Assembly: GCA_910584995.1 (NCBI GenBank)
Contig: CAJUDW010000002.1
Coordinates: 97,209-161,208 of the forward strand
Direction: 5' to 3'
From: an uncultured Oscillibacter sp.
Lineage (GTDB): Bacteria > Bacillota > Clostridia > Oscillospirales > Oscillospiraceae
Length of the DNA: 64,000 bases
This document shows, one piece after another, positions 17,458-26,051 of the stretch. Numbering within the stretch: the first letter of the stretch is position 1; every line of letters begins with the position of its first letter. Made by a program: the position numbers and the translations under genes. The notes under the pieces were generated by a model. The model saw nothing but the letters and a program-made list of their open reading frames with translations, was not told the origin of the DNA and did not search any database.

Positions 17458-18395
17458 GGCGGGTATTGGCGCTTTTGCTGGCCCTGCTTGCCTTATCCGC
17501 CTGCGGGGCGGAGGGGCCAGGGGAGGACGTGCCTCCGGAAGAGATGAGGGCAGTTTCGGAGGAACGGGATACGCCTCCGGCGGGATCGGACCCAAAGCCG
17601 GAGCATCCTGATACGGCCCTGCCGGAACTGAAGGCGGTGGAACCCCTCTCCGCCCCCGCCCTGGTGACGGAAGGCCGGGCTCCGGCGGAGGACTACCGGC
17701 TGCCGCCCTCTGTGGATGCGGATCCGGACAGGCTGTGGGAGAACTACCAGGACTGGGCGTACAGCGGCAATATTACCGGCCTGCTGGCGGAGGTCCCGGA
17801 GGCGGACGCGGCCTTTTACGGCCTGCCGCTGCCGGTAAGCGGCCGTGAGCCCGGAAGGGCCCTCATCCGCTGGGGGGACAGCCTGGCGGAGTTTGATTGG
17901 CGGGATGGCCTGCCCAGAATGGTGCGGCCACAACTGTACTGTTTCGACGCGGATAGGGATCAGCAGGAGGAATTGGTTATCATCTCTCATGCCGGCGGCG
18001 GTACAGGGATTTCCATAGAGGAACTGCATGTCATTGAAAAAGGGCCTGACGGGACGCTGACGGATTATCAGTTTCCCCGGAGCCTCTGGCAGGAGCAGAT
18101 GTCTGAGCCAATGAGCGCCGCCGCCCTGGAGGGCCAGACTTTCGCGATTCTGGGGGAGGAACTGGTTTGGTTCGACACCGGGGATGTCGATATGGATCTT
18201 GAAACCGCATGCACGGGGAGTATCGCCAATTTCAGCGCGGAGGACTGGGGGGACATTCAGTTCCATGGGGCATTCTGCCTGTCCCCAGTCGGCAATCCGG
18301 TGCCCTGGTATGTGGCGGAGACCTCTGCCAGTATAGAGTATCAGGACGGCGTGTTTACCCTGTGCAATTTCCATCTTCACAGCTATAACCAATAG
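17454..18395 (+). CDS. Lipoprotein inserted in the tatD-radical SAM cluster
   Basis: The 313-residue protein starts at a TTG that overlaps the tatD stop (TTGA); GGAGGG lies 6 bases upstream. It has a short signal sequence (RRVLALLLALLALSAC) with a lipobox Cys, a Pro/Glu-rich spacer, and a globular part containing an Asp-rich calcium-type loop (YCFDADRDQQEELVI). I recognise no named family. It is translationally coupled to tatD and 20 bp before the radical SAM gene, so it is co-expressed with both. Confidence 0.8.
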   Translation: MRRVLALLLALLALSACGAEGPGEDVPPEEMRAVSEERDTPPAGSDPKPEHPDTALPELKAVEPLSAPALVTEGRAPAEDYRLPPSVDADPDRLWENYQDWAYSGNITGLLAEVPEADAAFYGLPLPVSGREPGRALIRWGDSLAEFDWRDGLPRMVRPQLYCFDADRDQQEELVIISHAGGGTGISIEELHVIEKGPDGTLTDYQFPRSLWQEQMSEPMSAAALEGQTFAILGEELVWFDTGDVDMDLETACTGSIANFSAEDWGDIQFHGAFCLSPVGNPVPWYVAETSASIEYQDGVFTLCNFHLHSYNQ

Positions 18396-18415
18396 AGGAA
18401 AAAGGAGAAATAACA

Positions 18416-19039
18416 ATGAAACCCGGATTTACCATTACCTACGAGTACGAAGGCAACCTGTACGTAAACGTCACGAACCGCTGTAATTACCGCTGCTCCT
18501 TCTGCCTCCGACACAACGAGGCCAGCCAGGGCAGCATCTACAGCGATAACCTCTGGCTGGAGCGGGAGCCCACAAAAGAGGAGATCCTGGCCGATATCGA
18601 GGGGCGGGATCTCTCCAAGTACCGGCATTTGGTGTTCTGCGGCTTCGGCGAGCCCGCCTACCGCCTAGAGGATATTTTCTGGGTCATCGATCAGATGAAG
18701 GCCCACGGCACCAAAATGTTTACCCGCATCAACACCAACGGCACCGCCTGCGCCATCCATGGACGGGACGTGTGCCCGGAGTTCGCGGGCCGGCTTGACG
18801 AGGTGTCCGTCTCACTGAACACTGACACGGCGGAAAAGTACGAGGCCCTGTGCAACCCCCGGGTTCCCAACGCCTATCAGGTGATGAAGGACTTTACCAG
18901 GGAGATTCGGAAGTACGTGCCAAACGTGACCATGACGGTGGTGGATACCATCCCGGCGGAGGAGATTGAGAACTGCCGGAAAATCTGCGAGGAGGAGATC
19001 GGCGCCACCTATCGGGTGCGGGCGTATATCAAAGACTGA
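18416..19039 (+). CDS. TatD-associated radical SAM protein
   Basis: The 207-residue protein has the radical SAM cluster motif CNYRCSFC (CxxxCxxC) near residue 22, then GFGEPAYRLEDIFWVIDQ and TRINTNGTA, which match the SAM-binding strands of a short (incomplete barrel) radical SAM fold. The combination with tatD corresponds to the TIGR04038 type (TatD family-associated). The substrate of that family is not known. AAAGGAG is well placed before the ATG. It ends the three-gene cluster. Confidence 0.88.
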   Translation: MKPGFTITYEYEGNLYVNVTNRCNYRCSFCLRHNEASQGSIYSDNLWLEREPTKEEILADIEGRDLSKYRHLVFCGFGEPAYRLEDIFWVIDQMKAHGTKMFTRINTNGTACAIHGRDVCPEFAGRLDEVSVSLNTDTAEKYEALCNPRVPNAYQVMKDFTREIRKYVPNVTMTVVDTIPAEEIENCRKICEEEIGATYRVRAYIKD

Positions 19040-19112
19040 TGCGCCTCCGGGAAACACTGCGAATAAGATACAAATGAGAACCGGCCGCAGAGGCGGCGGA
19101 AAGGATTAAACA

Positions 19113-19352
19113 ATGTTTCATTTAATTGGGTCTTTGATTATGGGTGCGCTGGTAGGCTGGATTGCCGGAAAGCTGATGAACGCAGAGGGCACCGTCCTGC
19201 GGAATATGGTGGTGGGCGTCATTGGCTCCTTTGTGGGCAGCGCCGTTTTTGGGCTGCTGGGCTTCTATGCCTACGGCTTTTTCGCCAACCTCCTGGTGGA
19301 TGTGGCAGGCGCGTGCCTCTTCATCTGGATTGGGAGGAAGCTTTTCAGATGA
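19113..19352 (+). CDS. GlsB/YeaQ/YmgE family membrane protein
   Basis: The 79-residue protein has three hydrophobic helices rich in Gly (LIGSLIMGALVGWIAGKLMN, NMVVGVIGSFVGSAVFGLL, LLVDVAGACLFIWIGRKLF), the pattern of the transglycosylase-associated (PF04226) stress membrane proteins. The function is unclear despite the family name. GGAAAGGA lies before the ATG. A strong palindromic terminator follows. Confidence 0.9.
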   Translation: MFHLIGSLIMGALVGWIAGKLMNAEGTVLRNMVVGVIGSFVGSAVFGLLGFYAYGFFANLLVDVAGACLFIWIGRKLFR

Positions 19353-19386
19353 AAAGCAAAGGCTGCCCCTGAGGCAGATAAGTAAA

Positions 19387-19434
19387 GGTATACAAAGGAA
19401 GGGCGGTCTGCGGACAGCCCTTCCTTTGTATACC
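19387..19434. terminator. Perfect 18-bp palindromic hairpin
   Basis: GGTATACAAAGGAAGGGC (19387-19404) pairs perfectly with 19417-19434 across a 12-nt loop. It lies 35 bp past the GlsB-type gene. It lacks a clean T tail on either strand, so it could be a terminator, an RNA-stabilising stem or a protein site. Confidence 0.55.
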
Positions 19435-19811
19435 TCCCACCGGAAAGGGACGGCCGGTATTTGCAGGACCAGCCCGGCCCCTCTTGCAGCATGCCTATGT
19501 GACATTTGGAGCCGTGAAGCTATACTTGTACCAGCGGATAGCCCGGTTTTCCCTGAGGACGGCCCGCAAAGAGCAGGAAACGGTTTTGTACGGTATGGCG
19601 ACATTCCGCCAAACATGCGGGCAGAGAAATGGAGCGGACGTTTTTGGCGTTTTTTATAACGGGATTTCTATCCGGAACCAGAGAAAGGCCAATATAGACA
19701 GCCTGCTGCTGAACCGGTGGTTTGAAGGCCGGGAGACGCTCCGGAGGCCGGGGCCCCCGGAAAAGGTCTAAAGCGCCCCGGTCTATCCCCGGGATTGGGG
19801 AACGGAACAAA
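19435..19811. other. Gene-poor spacer
   Basis: About 380 bases without a convincing gene. A 95-codon plus-strand frame at 19484-19771 has no ribosome binding site and no recognisable family. Composition resembles the flanks. Confidence 0.5.
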
Positions 19812-19842
19812 CCTGCCCGGCGGAAAGGCTCCGCCGGGCAGG
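19812..19842 (-). terminator. Terminator after the M20 hydrolase gene
   Basis: A perfect 13-bp stem (CCTGCCCGGCGGA / TCCGCCGGGCAGG) with a 5-nt loop and T-rich minus-strand tail lies 14 bp past the stop at 19856. Confidence 0.75.
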
Positions 19843-19855
19843 TAACCATGATGGA

Positions 19856-21301
19856 TCAATCCGCTATAGTAGGCACGGCGTCCTGGGGGATGGGGCAGAC
19901 ATAGCCCCCCTCCGTCCGCTTCTGAAATTCTGCCTTTGCCGCCGCCAGCAGGGACGGATCTGCCAGCAGGTCTATGGCCGCTGCCGCCAGCACCTTCCCG
20001 GCGTGGAGGGCCGCCCTGCGGGCAATATCCGTGCGGCCGACGGAAACGTTCTGCCAGCTGTGGCCGGGACTGCCGTTGGGCCATGTCGCGGCGTGGATTT
20101 GCCCGGTGGGGCACTGCCAGCTGACGTCCCCCACATCGGTGGAGCCGGGCTCAAAAGCGGGGCCTTGATACAGTGGGCACAGGAAGTCGTTCATGGCGTG
20201 TCCCCCGTTTTCCACCCGGAGGGCCCTGACCTCCTCCGCAATGGCCGGGTCAAACTCCGCGCCGATGCCGGGAATCCCATCACTGCCGGGATAGGTCTTC
20301 GCCAGGGCGTCGGCAAAGGCGTGTTCCTCCGCCGTGTGGCCCGGAACCCCTATAGCCTGGAAATTCCGGTACAGAACTGCCTCCAGGGCGTGGTTGGGCA
20401 CGGTGTCTGCCAGGCCGTCGATAAAGACCTTCTCAAAAGTGGTACCGGTCATCAGGGCCGCGCCCTTGGCGATGTCGTCTACCCGCTTTTGCAGTTCCAC
20501 CGCCTCAGCCACGCGGTTGGAGCGGACCATGTACAGCACGGAGGCCCGGGGCTGGACCACGTTGGGGCTGCGGCCTCCGGCGTCGGTGATGGCGTAGTGG
20601 ACGCGGGCCCTGTCACTCATGTGCTCCCGGAGATACTGGACGCCGGTGTTCATCAACTCTACCGCGTCCAGGGCGCTGCGGCCCCGCTCCGGATCCCCGG
20701 CGGCATGGGAGGCCACGCCAATGAATTTGTACTGGGTCTGGATGCAGGCGTTGGAGGAGCCGGTAACCACCTCGTTGGCGTCGTCCGGATGCCAGGTCAG
20801 GGCGGCGTCCAGGCTGTACCAGAGGCCGTCCCGGGCCATGAAGGCCTTAGCCGCGCCGCCTTCCTCGCCGGGACAACCGTAAAGGGTTACGGTGCCGGGG
20901 CATTGGGCGGATTCCAGATAGGCCTTGACCCCCAGGGCCGCCGCCAGGGCCCCGGCCCCCAGGAGATTGTGCCCGCAGCCGTGGCCGCAGCCGCCGGGGA
21001 CCAGTTCCTCCCGTTCCAGGCTTCCGGGCTTCTGGGAAAGGCCGGACAGGGCGTCATATTCCGCCAGCAGGCCGATGAAAGGCCGCCCTGTGCCAAAGGA
21101 CGCGGAGAAGGCGGTGGGAATCCCGCAGATTCCACGCTCCACAGAGAAGCCCTCCTGTTCCAGGACCTGGCAGTACAGGGCGGCGGAGCGCTCCTCCTGG
21201 AGGGAAAGTTCCGCGCAGTCCCAAACGCCGTCCGACACAGCGTTGACCACAGGGGCCTTTTCGTCAATGGCGGCCAGGGCCGCGTGTTTGCAGTCAGTCA
21301 T
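19856..21301 (-). CDS. M20 family amidohydrolase, AbgB-like
   Basis: The 481-residue protein matches the large AbgB-type subunit of aminobenzoyl-glutamate hydrolases: LLAEYDALSGLSQ, the metal site GHGCGHN, catalytic PGEEGGAAK, HAAGDPERGRSALDAVELMN, and the late STDVGDVSWQCPTG metal ligand. It cuts an acyl or aryl group from an amino acid; the exact substrate is unknown. The ATG at 21301 follows AAGGAGGA. It sits 51 bp after an amino acid ABC importer operon on the same strand, so an imported N-acyl amino acid is a likely substrate. Confidence 0.88.
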   Translation of the reverse strand: MTDCKHAALAAIDEKAPVVNAVSDGVWDCAELSLQEERSAALYCQVLEQEGFSVERGICGIPTAFSASFGTGRPFIGLLAEYDALSGLSQKPGSLEREELVPGGCGHGCGHNLLGAGALAAALGVKAYLESAQCPGTVTLYGCPGEEGGAAKAFMARDGLWYSLDAALTWHPDDANEVVTGSSNACIQTQYKFIGVASHAAGDPERGRSALDAVELMNTGVQYLREHMSDRARVHYAITDAGGRSPNVVQPRASVLYMVRSNRVAEAVELQKRVDDIAKGAALMTGTTFEKVFIDGLADTVPNHALEAVLYRNFQAIGVPGHTAEEHAFADALAKTYPGSDGIPGIGAEFDPAIAEEVRALRVENGGHAMNDFLCPLYQGPAFEPGSTDVGDVSWQCPTGQIHAATWPNGSPGHSWQNVSVGRTDIARRAALHAGKVLAAAAIDLLADPSLLAAAKAEFQKRTEGGYVCPIPQDAVPTIAD

Positions 21302-21352
21302 GGAAAATTCCTCCTTGAAAAGAAAAGCGCACACACTGTGTGCGCTTTTGTG

Positions 21353-22132
21353 TTACAGCACCTTGCTGAGAAAATCCTGAAGCCTGGGATTCTGGGGATG
21401 GATGAACAGGGATTCCGGCGCGCCCTCCTCCAGCAGACGGCCGTCCGCCATAAAGAGGACCCGGTCGCCCACTTCCCGGGCGAAGCCCATCTCGTGGGTT
21501 ACGACCGCCATGGTCATGCCCTCTTGGGCGAGGCCCCGCATAACGTCCAGTACCTCCCCCACCATTTCCGGATCCAGGGCGGAGGTGGGCTCGTCAAAAA
21601 GCATGACTTCCGGTTCCATGGCCAGGGCCCGGACAATGGCCACCCGCTGTTTCTGCCCGCCGGAGAGTTGGATGGGATAGGCGGCGGCGCGATCCCTCAG
21701 GCCTACCCGTTCCAGAAGGGCCAGGGCCTTTTCCTCCGCCTCGGCTTTGTTCGTGCCCTTCACCTTGATGGGGGCCAGGGTCATGTTGTCCAGTATGGTC
21801 ATATGGGGGAAGAGGTTGAAATGCTGGAACACCATGCCCATTTTCTGGCGGTGCTTGTCAATGTTCACTTTCACCATTTTCCCGGTCTGGGGATCCTTGT
21901 ACTTCCTCCGGGTGATGTCTACGCCTTCGAAGATGATGGAGCCGCTGGTGGGCTCCTCCAGCAGGTTCAGGCTCCGCAGGAAGGTGGACTTGCCGGAACC
22001 GGAGGGGCCGATGACTACCACCACCTCGCCCCGGCGGATGCCGGCGGATACGCCGTCCAGGGCCTTGATGGCGCCGTGGTTGTAGTATTTTTTCAGGTCG
22101 GTGACCTGGATGATGTTATCGGACATCGCCAC
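21353..22132 (-). CDS. Polar amino acid ABC transporter ATP-binding protein
   Basis: The 259-residue ATPase is of the GlnQ/HisP type: Walker A GPSGSGKST, signature LSGGQKQRVAI, Walker B VMLFDEPTSALD, and a switch His in VVTHEM. The N-terminus carries the family's DLKKYYNHGAIKALDG. The GTG at 22132 has a GAGGAGG at 7 bases; an ATG at 22126 is the alternative start. Its start overlaps the permease gene. It energises uptake together with the permease and binding protein encoded upstream. Confidence 0.94.
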   Translation of the reverse strand: MAMSDNIIQVTDLKKYYNHGAIKALDGVSAGIRRGEVVVVIGPSGSGKSTFLRSLNLLEEPTSGSIIFEGVDITRRKYKDPQTGKMVKVNIDKHRQKMGMVFQHFNLFPHMTILDNMTLAPIKVKGTNKAEAEEKALALLERVGLRDRAAAYPIQLSGGQKQRVAIVRALAMEPEVMLFDEPTSALDPEMVGEVLDVMRGLAQEGMTMAVVTHEMGFAREVGDRVLFMADGRLLEEGAPESLFIHPQNPRLQDFLSKVL

Positions 22133-23081
22133 GGCGCATCCTCCTCTCAAAGTAGGCAATCAGCTTGCTGGTGGGGAAGCAGAGGCAGAAATAGATAATG
22201 GCAGCAATCATCAGAGGTTCCATGATAACGTAAGTTGCGCCCTTTACAGCGTTGACGCTGGACATGAGATCCTGCACGCCGATAACATAGGTGATAGCGG
22301 ATTCCTTGATAATCACCACGAACTCATTGGCGATGGCCGGCAAAATGTTTTTCAAAGCCTGGGGCATGATGATGTACCGAAGGTTTTGCACCTGTTTAAG
22401 GCCTAGGCACCGGGCGGCTTCAGTCTGGCCGCCGTCCACGGACTGCATACCGGAGCGGATAATCTCACACAGGTATGCCGCCGAGTTCAGTCCCATTGTG
22501 ACCATGCCGGGAACAAACCGATTGAACGCAATGAAGCCAAACATCTGAAATGTGGGCAGCTTCACAAGCGTAAAGACACTGTGATAGATAATCAGAATCT
22601 GCACCAATACCGGGGTGGAACGCATAACTTCCACGTAGGCGGTGGCGAAGAAGCCCAAGGGATTGAATTGGCTGACCTGATAGAGAAAACCGCTGTCCCG
22701 CTTCAGCCCTTGTGCGTCTCTCTCAAAAAATCCAAATACATTGGGGAAATTTTTGGCAAGCCACAGGGCGGGGCGGAAATTGCTCATCCGCATAACCGCC
22801 AGCAAAATAGCCAGTATAAAACCAATGATCACCGTTGTCAGTGCCAATAGTATCGTGACAGCAAGGCCCTGCCGGAACAGCAGGCTGTAACGCATGACCG
22901 TTGGGAAGTTTTCCGGACGAATTATGTGGCTTTTCTCCACAAGATGTACAAGAAGCGCCACTGCACCGCCAATCAAGACGATATAAAAGACCAGCAAAGC
23001 CAGTGTGAGAACACCTTGCCGGACCGATCCTCCGGAAGAGAGGCGCTCCGGTTCATTTTTCCGCCGGTTGAAATCACCCAT
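22116..23081 (-). CDS. Amino acid ABC transporter permease
   Basis: The 321-residue membrane protein has an extended N-terminus, five or six helices and the HisMQ-family EAA loop (EAARCLGLKQVQNLRYIIMP), where the ATPase docks. It also has VEVMRSTPVLVQILIIY, typical of polar amino acid permeases. Only one permease is encoded, so it probably works as a homodimer. The ATG at 23081 follows AAAGGGGA. The ATPase gene overlaps its end. Confidence 0.93.
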   Translation of the reverse strand: MGDFNRRKNEPERLSSGGSVRQGVLTLALLVFYIVLIGGAVALLVHLVEKSHIIRPENFPTVMRYSLLFRQGLAVTILLALTTVIIGFILAILLAVMRMSNFRPALWLAKNFPNVFGFFERDAQGLKRDSGFLYQVSQFNPLGFFATAYVEVMRSTPVLVQILIIYHSVFTLVKLPTFQMFGFIAFNRFVPGMVTMGLNSAAYLCEIIRSGMQSVDGGQTEAARCLGLKQVQNLRYIIMPQALKNILPAIANEFVVIIKESAITYVIGVQDLMSSVNAVKGATYVIMEPLMIAAIIYFCLCFPTSKLIAYFERRMRRGDVR

Positions 23082-23127
23082 GGGGGATTCCCCTTTCTCA
23101 TTTTCTCTAAATTCCGGGTCTGTACTC

Positions 23128-23213
23128 ACAACCGGAAAACGCGGAAAGGCTCTTTCCGGTTGTCAACACGGACGTCAGGCCGGTTCCTCCCCACGGCTGG
23201 GGGAGGAACCGGC
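23128..23213 (-). terminator. Two hairpins between binding-protein and permease genes
   Basis: An 11-bp repeat (ACAACCGGAAA / TTTCCGGTTGT, 23128-23163) and a perfect 14-bp stem (23179-23192 with 23200-23213) fill the spacer. Neither has a T tract. They likely reduce read-through or protect the 3' end of the binding-protein message, giving more binding protein than transporter. Confidence 0.55.
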
Positions 23214-23239
23214 AGATTGTGTTTTCAAAAAGGCTTTAC

Positions 23240-24232
23240 TCAGCCCTGGGGACGGCCCTGCTCGTCCAGCAGGCCCTCATAGACCTCGCCGGTGGCAAGT
23301 TCGTTGGCCTCCGCCACGAAATCAGCCATGGAGCCGTCCTGCAGGGCGGCGGCAATGGCGGCGTTGACAGCCTGGAGCAGGACGGGATTGTCCTTCTGCA
23401 CGCCGATGGCGGAACCGGCTACGTCATAGGGTACGTCCAGGATAATAGCCAGTTCGGGGTAGTTCTTGGCGTAGCACTCGGCCACGGCAGTTTCAATGTA
23501 GGCGCCGTCCAGCTTGCCGGAGATCAGTTCCATCAGGATATCGGGCACCTTGCTAAGCTGGATCTGCTGGGCGTTGGGGCTGTTGGTCTGCATCAGAGTC
23601 ACCTGGATAGAGCCGGTCTGGGCGCCGATCTGGTACTTGGGATCATTGGTGGCTTCCAGGTTGGGGAACTGATCCTCCTTGCCCTTCACGGTGACGAAAG
23701 ACTGGCCGCCGATGTAGTAGAGATTGGAGAAGTCCATGATGTTGGCCCGATCGGGATCGGGAGAAAGGCCGGCCACACCCAGATCAACCGTCTTGTTATT
23801 TACCTCCATCAGAACGCCATCGAAGTCCATCGGGTTGACGTCAGCTTCCAGTCCCAGAAAATCGGCGATATAATTGATCAGGGCCAGATCGAAGCCTGCC
23901 AGAACAGGGGTGCCGTTCTCGTCAATGGCATAAAACTCATAGGGGGCGAAGTCGGGGCTGGTGGCAACGGTGAGCTTACCCTCGGTGACAGTCTGCAGCT
24001 GAGGCTTCAGTTCTTCCACCATGGCTTTCAGTTCCTCCATGGAAAGGGCGCTGAAGTCGATTTCCTTCTCGCTGCCGTCCTGGGTGCCGGAGTTGGTGTC
24101 GGTATCGCTGGAGGTGCCGGAACCGGCGTTATTGGCGTCGGAGCCGGTGTCGGGGGTGTCTTTTCCGCCGCCGCAGGCCGCAAGAGACAGCACCATGGCC
24201 AGTGTCAGCAGAAGCGTGAACAGTTTTTTCAT
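23240..24232 (-). CDS. Amino acid ABC transporter substrate-binding lipoprotein
   Basis: The 330-residue protein has a signal sequence ending in a lipobox (LSLAACGGG), an acidic Ser/Gly/Asp-rich linker, and a family-3 solute-binding domain beginning GKLTVATSPDFAPYEF and including GFDLALINYIADFLGL and IGAQTGSIQVTLMQ. It captures a polar amino acid or derivative outside the cell for the permease and ATPase encoded next. The ATG at 24232 follows AAAGGAAG. A promoter with TTGACA lies about 110 bp upstream. Confidence 0.93.
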   Translation of the reverse strand: MKKLFTLLLTLAMVLSLAACGGGKDTPDTGSDANNAGSGTSSDTDTNSGTQDGSEKEIDFSALSMEELKAMVEELKPQLQTVTEGKLTVATSPDFAPYEFYAIDENGTPVLAGFDLALINYIADFLGLEADVNPMDFDGVLMEVNNKTVDLGVAGLSPDPDRANIMDFSNLYYIGGQSFVTVKGKEDQFPNLEATNDPKYQIGAQTGSIQVTLMQTNSPNAQQIQLSKVPDILMELISGKLDGAYIETAVAECYAKNYPELAIILDVPYDVAGSAIGVQKDNPVLLQAVNAAIAAALQDGSMADFVAEANELATGEVYEGLLDEQGRPQG

Positions 24233-24326
24233 AGCAATCTTCCTTTTCATCGAAATAGAATGTCCCCGCAGGACGGGGTTTTCCAGCTTTCAGGCAGGCG
24301 GTTTCGGCCTGCCCGGAACTGGTGTT

Positions 24327-24355
24327 ACCTTACCACTCCCCTGAATAGATGTCAA
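24327..24355 (-). promoter_or_regulatory. Promoter of the amino acid ABC operon
   Basis: TTGACA (24350-24355) and TAAGGT (24327-24332) on the minus strand have a 17-base spacer. About 95 bases of leader with small hairpins lie before the binding-protein start. Confidence 0.6.
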
Positions 24356-24490
24356 TACTTTTTCATTAGTTTTGCATAAATATTTGTGTAAATTCTGCCA
24401 TTTTTGGAATTTTTCCGGTGAACTCCCCACATGTACCCGGTAAGGTTGTGCATTTTAACCGAAGAGAAATGAATACTAAAATGAATATTC

Positions 24491-24530
24491 ATAAAAAGCG
24501 CAGGGAGGCCTGCCGGGGATATCCCCCTGC
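24491..24530 (-). terminator. Possible terminator after the LacI-family gene
   Basis: On the minus strand GCAGGG and CCCTGC can pair around a GC-rich inner stem and are followed by GCTTTTTA. It lies just past the stop at 24537. Confidence 0.4.
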
Positions 24531-24536
24531 CGGGCT

Positions 24537-25562
24537 TCAAATGGTCTCGGCATTTAAAATCGGGCTCTCCGGATAGAAGCAGTCCCGTTCCGGCTCCTTG
24601 TGTTCCACCACGGCGGCAAACAGCACGCTCAGGGCCTGATAACTCTGGTAGGCCAGATTTTGATCGATGGTAAAATCCACCAGACCCTCCCGCAGCAGCT
24701 GCCGCACCTCCGGGCCGCTGTCGTGAACCAGGACCCGGATTTTCCCTGCCAGCCCCGCCTTCCGGATGGCCTGGGCGCAGGCGGCTACGCTCTGGTTGGC
24801 CATATAGATGTACCGGGGCGGCGCGGTATCTGCCAGGGCCGCGGATACCGCCGCCAGGGTTTCGGAGAAATTTTCGTGGGTGGCGGCGATCCGGCAGTCC
24901 TCCCGCCGGAAACCCCGCTCCTCCAGCCGCTCCAAAAAGCCCTCCGCCCGGCCCCTGTGGCCGGCATATTCCGGCCCGGCGTAGACCAGCAGCAGCGGAT
25001 CCCCGGGCCCCAGGAATTTTGCGGCGATCTCCCCGGCAATGCGGCCTGCCCGGTGGGCGTCCTCCCCCACGTAGCAGATCCGCCGGGAGCCGGGAATGTC
25101 GGAGTTGAAGGCGGCCACCGGGATATGCCGTTCCGCCAGTTCTTCCAGTTTGTCCCGGAGGGCCGGGCACCCGGCGGCGCAGAGGGCCACCGCCCGGGCT
25201 TTTTCCTCCACCGCCCTGTCCAGCAGGCGGAGGCACTGGGTCATATCTGCCTGCCGGTAGGGGTAGGATACCACCTGTACGTTATAATCCCGCCGCTCCT
25301 CCAGGAAGCGGGCAGTTCCGGCGGCCATGGCCTCCCCCACGTAACCCTCCCAGGCGGGATGCACCACGGCAAACCGCCAGGGGGTGCCGCTCATGGCCAG
25401 GGCGCTGGCCACCCGGTTGGGACGGTAGTCCAGTTCCTCCATAACCGCCAGCACCCGGGCCCGGACCTCCGCCTTCACATAGGGCCGGTTGTGGAGCACC
25501 CGATCCACCGTGCCGATGGAAACCCCGGCCCGCTCCGCGATGATTTTAATGGTTGCCCGCAT
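24537..25562 (-). CDS. LacI family transcriptional regulator
   Basis: The 341-residue protein has an N-terminal LacI helix-turn-helix (IKIIAERAGVSIGTVDRVLH, then hinge RPNRVASALAM) and a periplasmic-binding-protein-like effector domain with VHPAWEGYVGEAMAAG, AAFNSDIPGSRRICYVGEDA and VLVHDSGPEVRQLLREGLVD. The effector domain is of the ribose-binding type, suggesting a sugar ligand. The ATG at 25562 follows AAGGAGG. It is upstream of the ABC importer on the same strand but separated by 285 bp and a promoter, so control of that operon is possible, not shown. Confidence 0.9.
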   Translation of the reverse strand: MRATIKIIAERAGVSIGTVDRVLHNRPYVKAEVRARVLAVMEELDYRPNRVASALAMSGTPWRFAVVHPAWEGYVGEAMAAGTARFLEERRDYNVQVVSYPYRQADMTQCLRLLDRAVEEKARAVALCAAGCPALRDKLEELAERHIPVAAFNSDIPGSRRICYVGEDAHRAGRIAGEIAAKFLGPGDPLLLVYAGPEYAGHRGRAEGFLERLEERGFRREDCRIAATHENFSETLAAVSAALADTAPPRYIYMANQSVAACAQAIRKAGLAGKIRVLVHDSGPEVRQLLREGLVDFTIDQNLAYQSYQALSVLFAAVVEHKEPERDCFYPESPILNAETI

Positions 25563-25700
25563 GGCGTCCTCCTTCGCAAATTCCGGCAGAAAGCCTGAAA
25601 ATCCCCTTTCAGGCACAGTCATATGATTTAATAACATAACATGTTTCTGGTTCCTGTCAAGGTTATTTTGGTACACTTTCCATGAAAAGAAAATTTTATG

Positions 25701-26040
25701 TATACAAATCCCGCTGTCTGTGCTATACTACATAAAATCCGGCGTCGAGACGCCGGAGTTGCCTTTCGGGCAGGCTCCGGATTCCTCCGCCGTGCTTGAT
25801 CGTATTTCACCGGCCTGGGACGCGGTTCCCTCCGGTTAAATAGAGCCTGCGCAAAAAGCGGGCGCGGCAATTCTCTCATCATCGGGTATATGGGAAACGA
25901 ACATGACGTGACTGAACCCCTGCCGGCGAAACGGGGCCGGGCAGGCGACAGCCGTCTCTTCTTTGCGTGCCCGTTTTTGGGGCCCATCCGGTTTCCGAGG
26001 CTGAGAGCGTTTGTTACATATTCTGTATGAATTAAAGGAG
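25701..26040 (+). ncRNA. Long structured 5' leader of RNase J (candidate RNA element)
   Basis: A promoter (TATACA at 25701-25706, 17-bp spacer, TATACT at 25724-25729) precedes about 310 transcribed bases before the RNase J start. Hairpins are packed closely: GGCGTC-GA-GACGCC (25741-25754), a nested CCGGAG/CTCCGG stem with an inner TGCC/GGCA, ACCGG/CCGGT near 25808-25837, and CCTGCC/GGGCAGG near 25919-25946. No open frame fits. It could be an autoregulatory leader or an independent RNA; I cannot match it to a known class. Confidence 0.45.
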
Positions 26041-26051
26041 TTCTAGTATCT

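Noticed and set aside
19484..19771. 95-codon plus-strand frame
   Set aside because: No ribosome binding site, no recognisable family, overlapped by another random frame on the minus strand.
20003..22198. 731-codon plus-strand open frame
   Set aside because: It is antisense to the M20 hydrolase and ABC ATPase genes.
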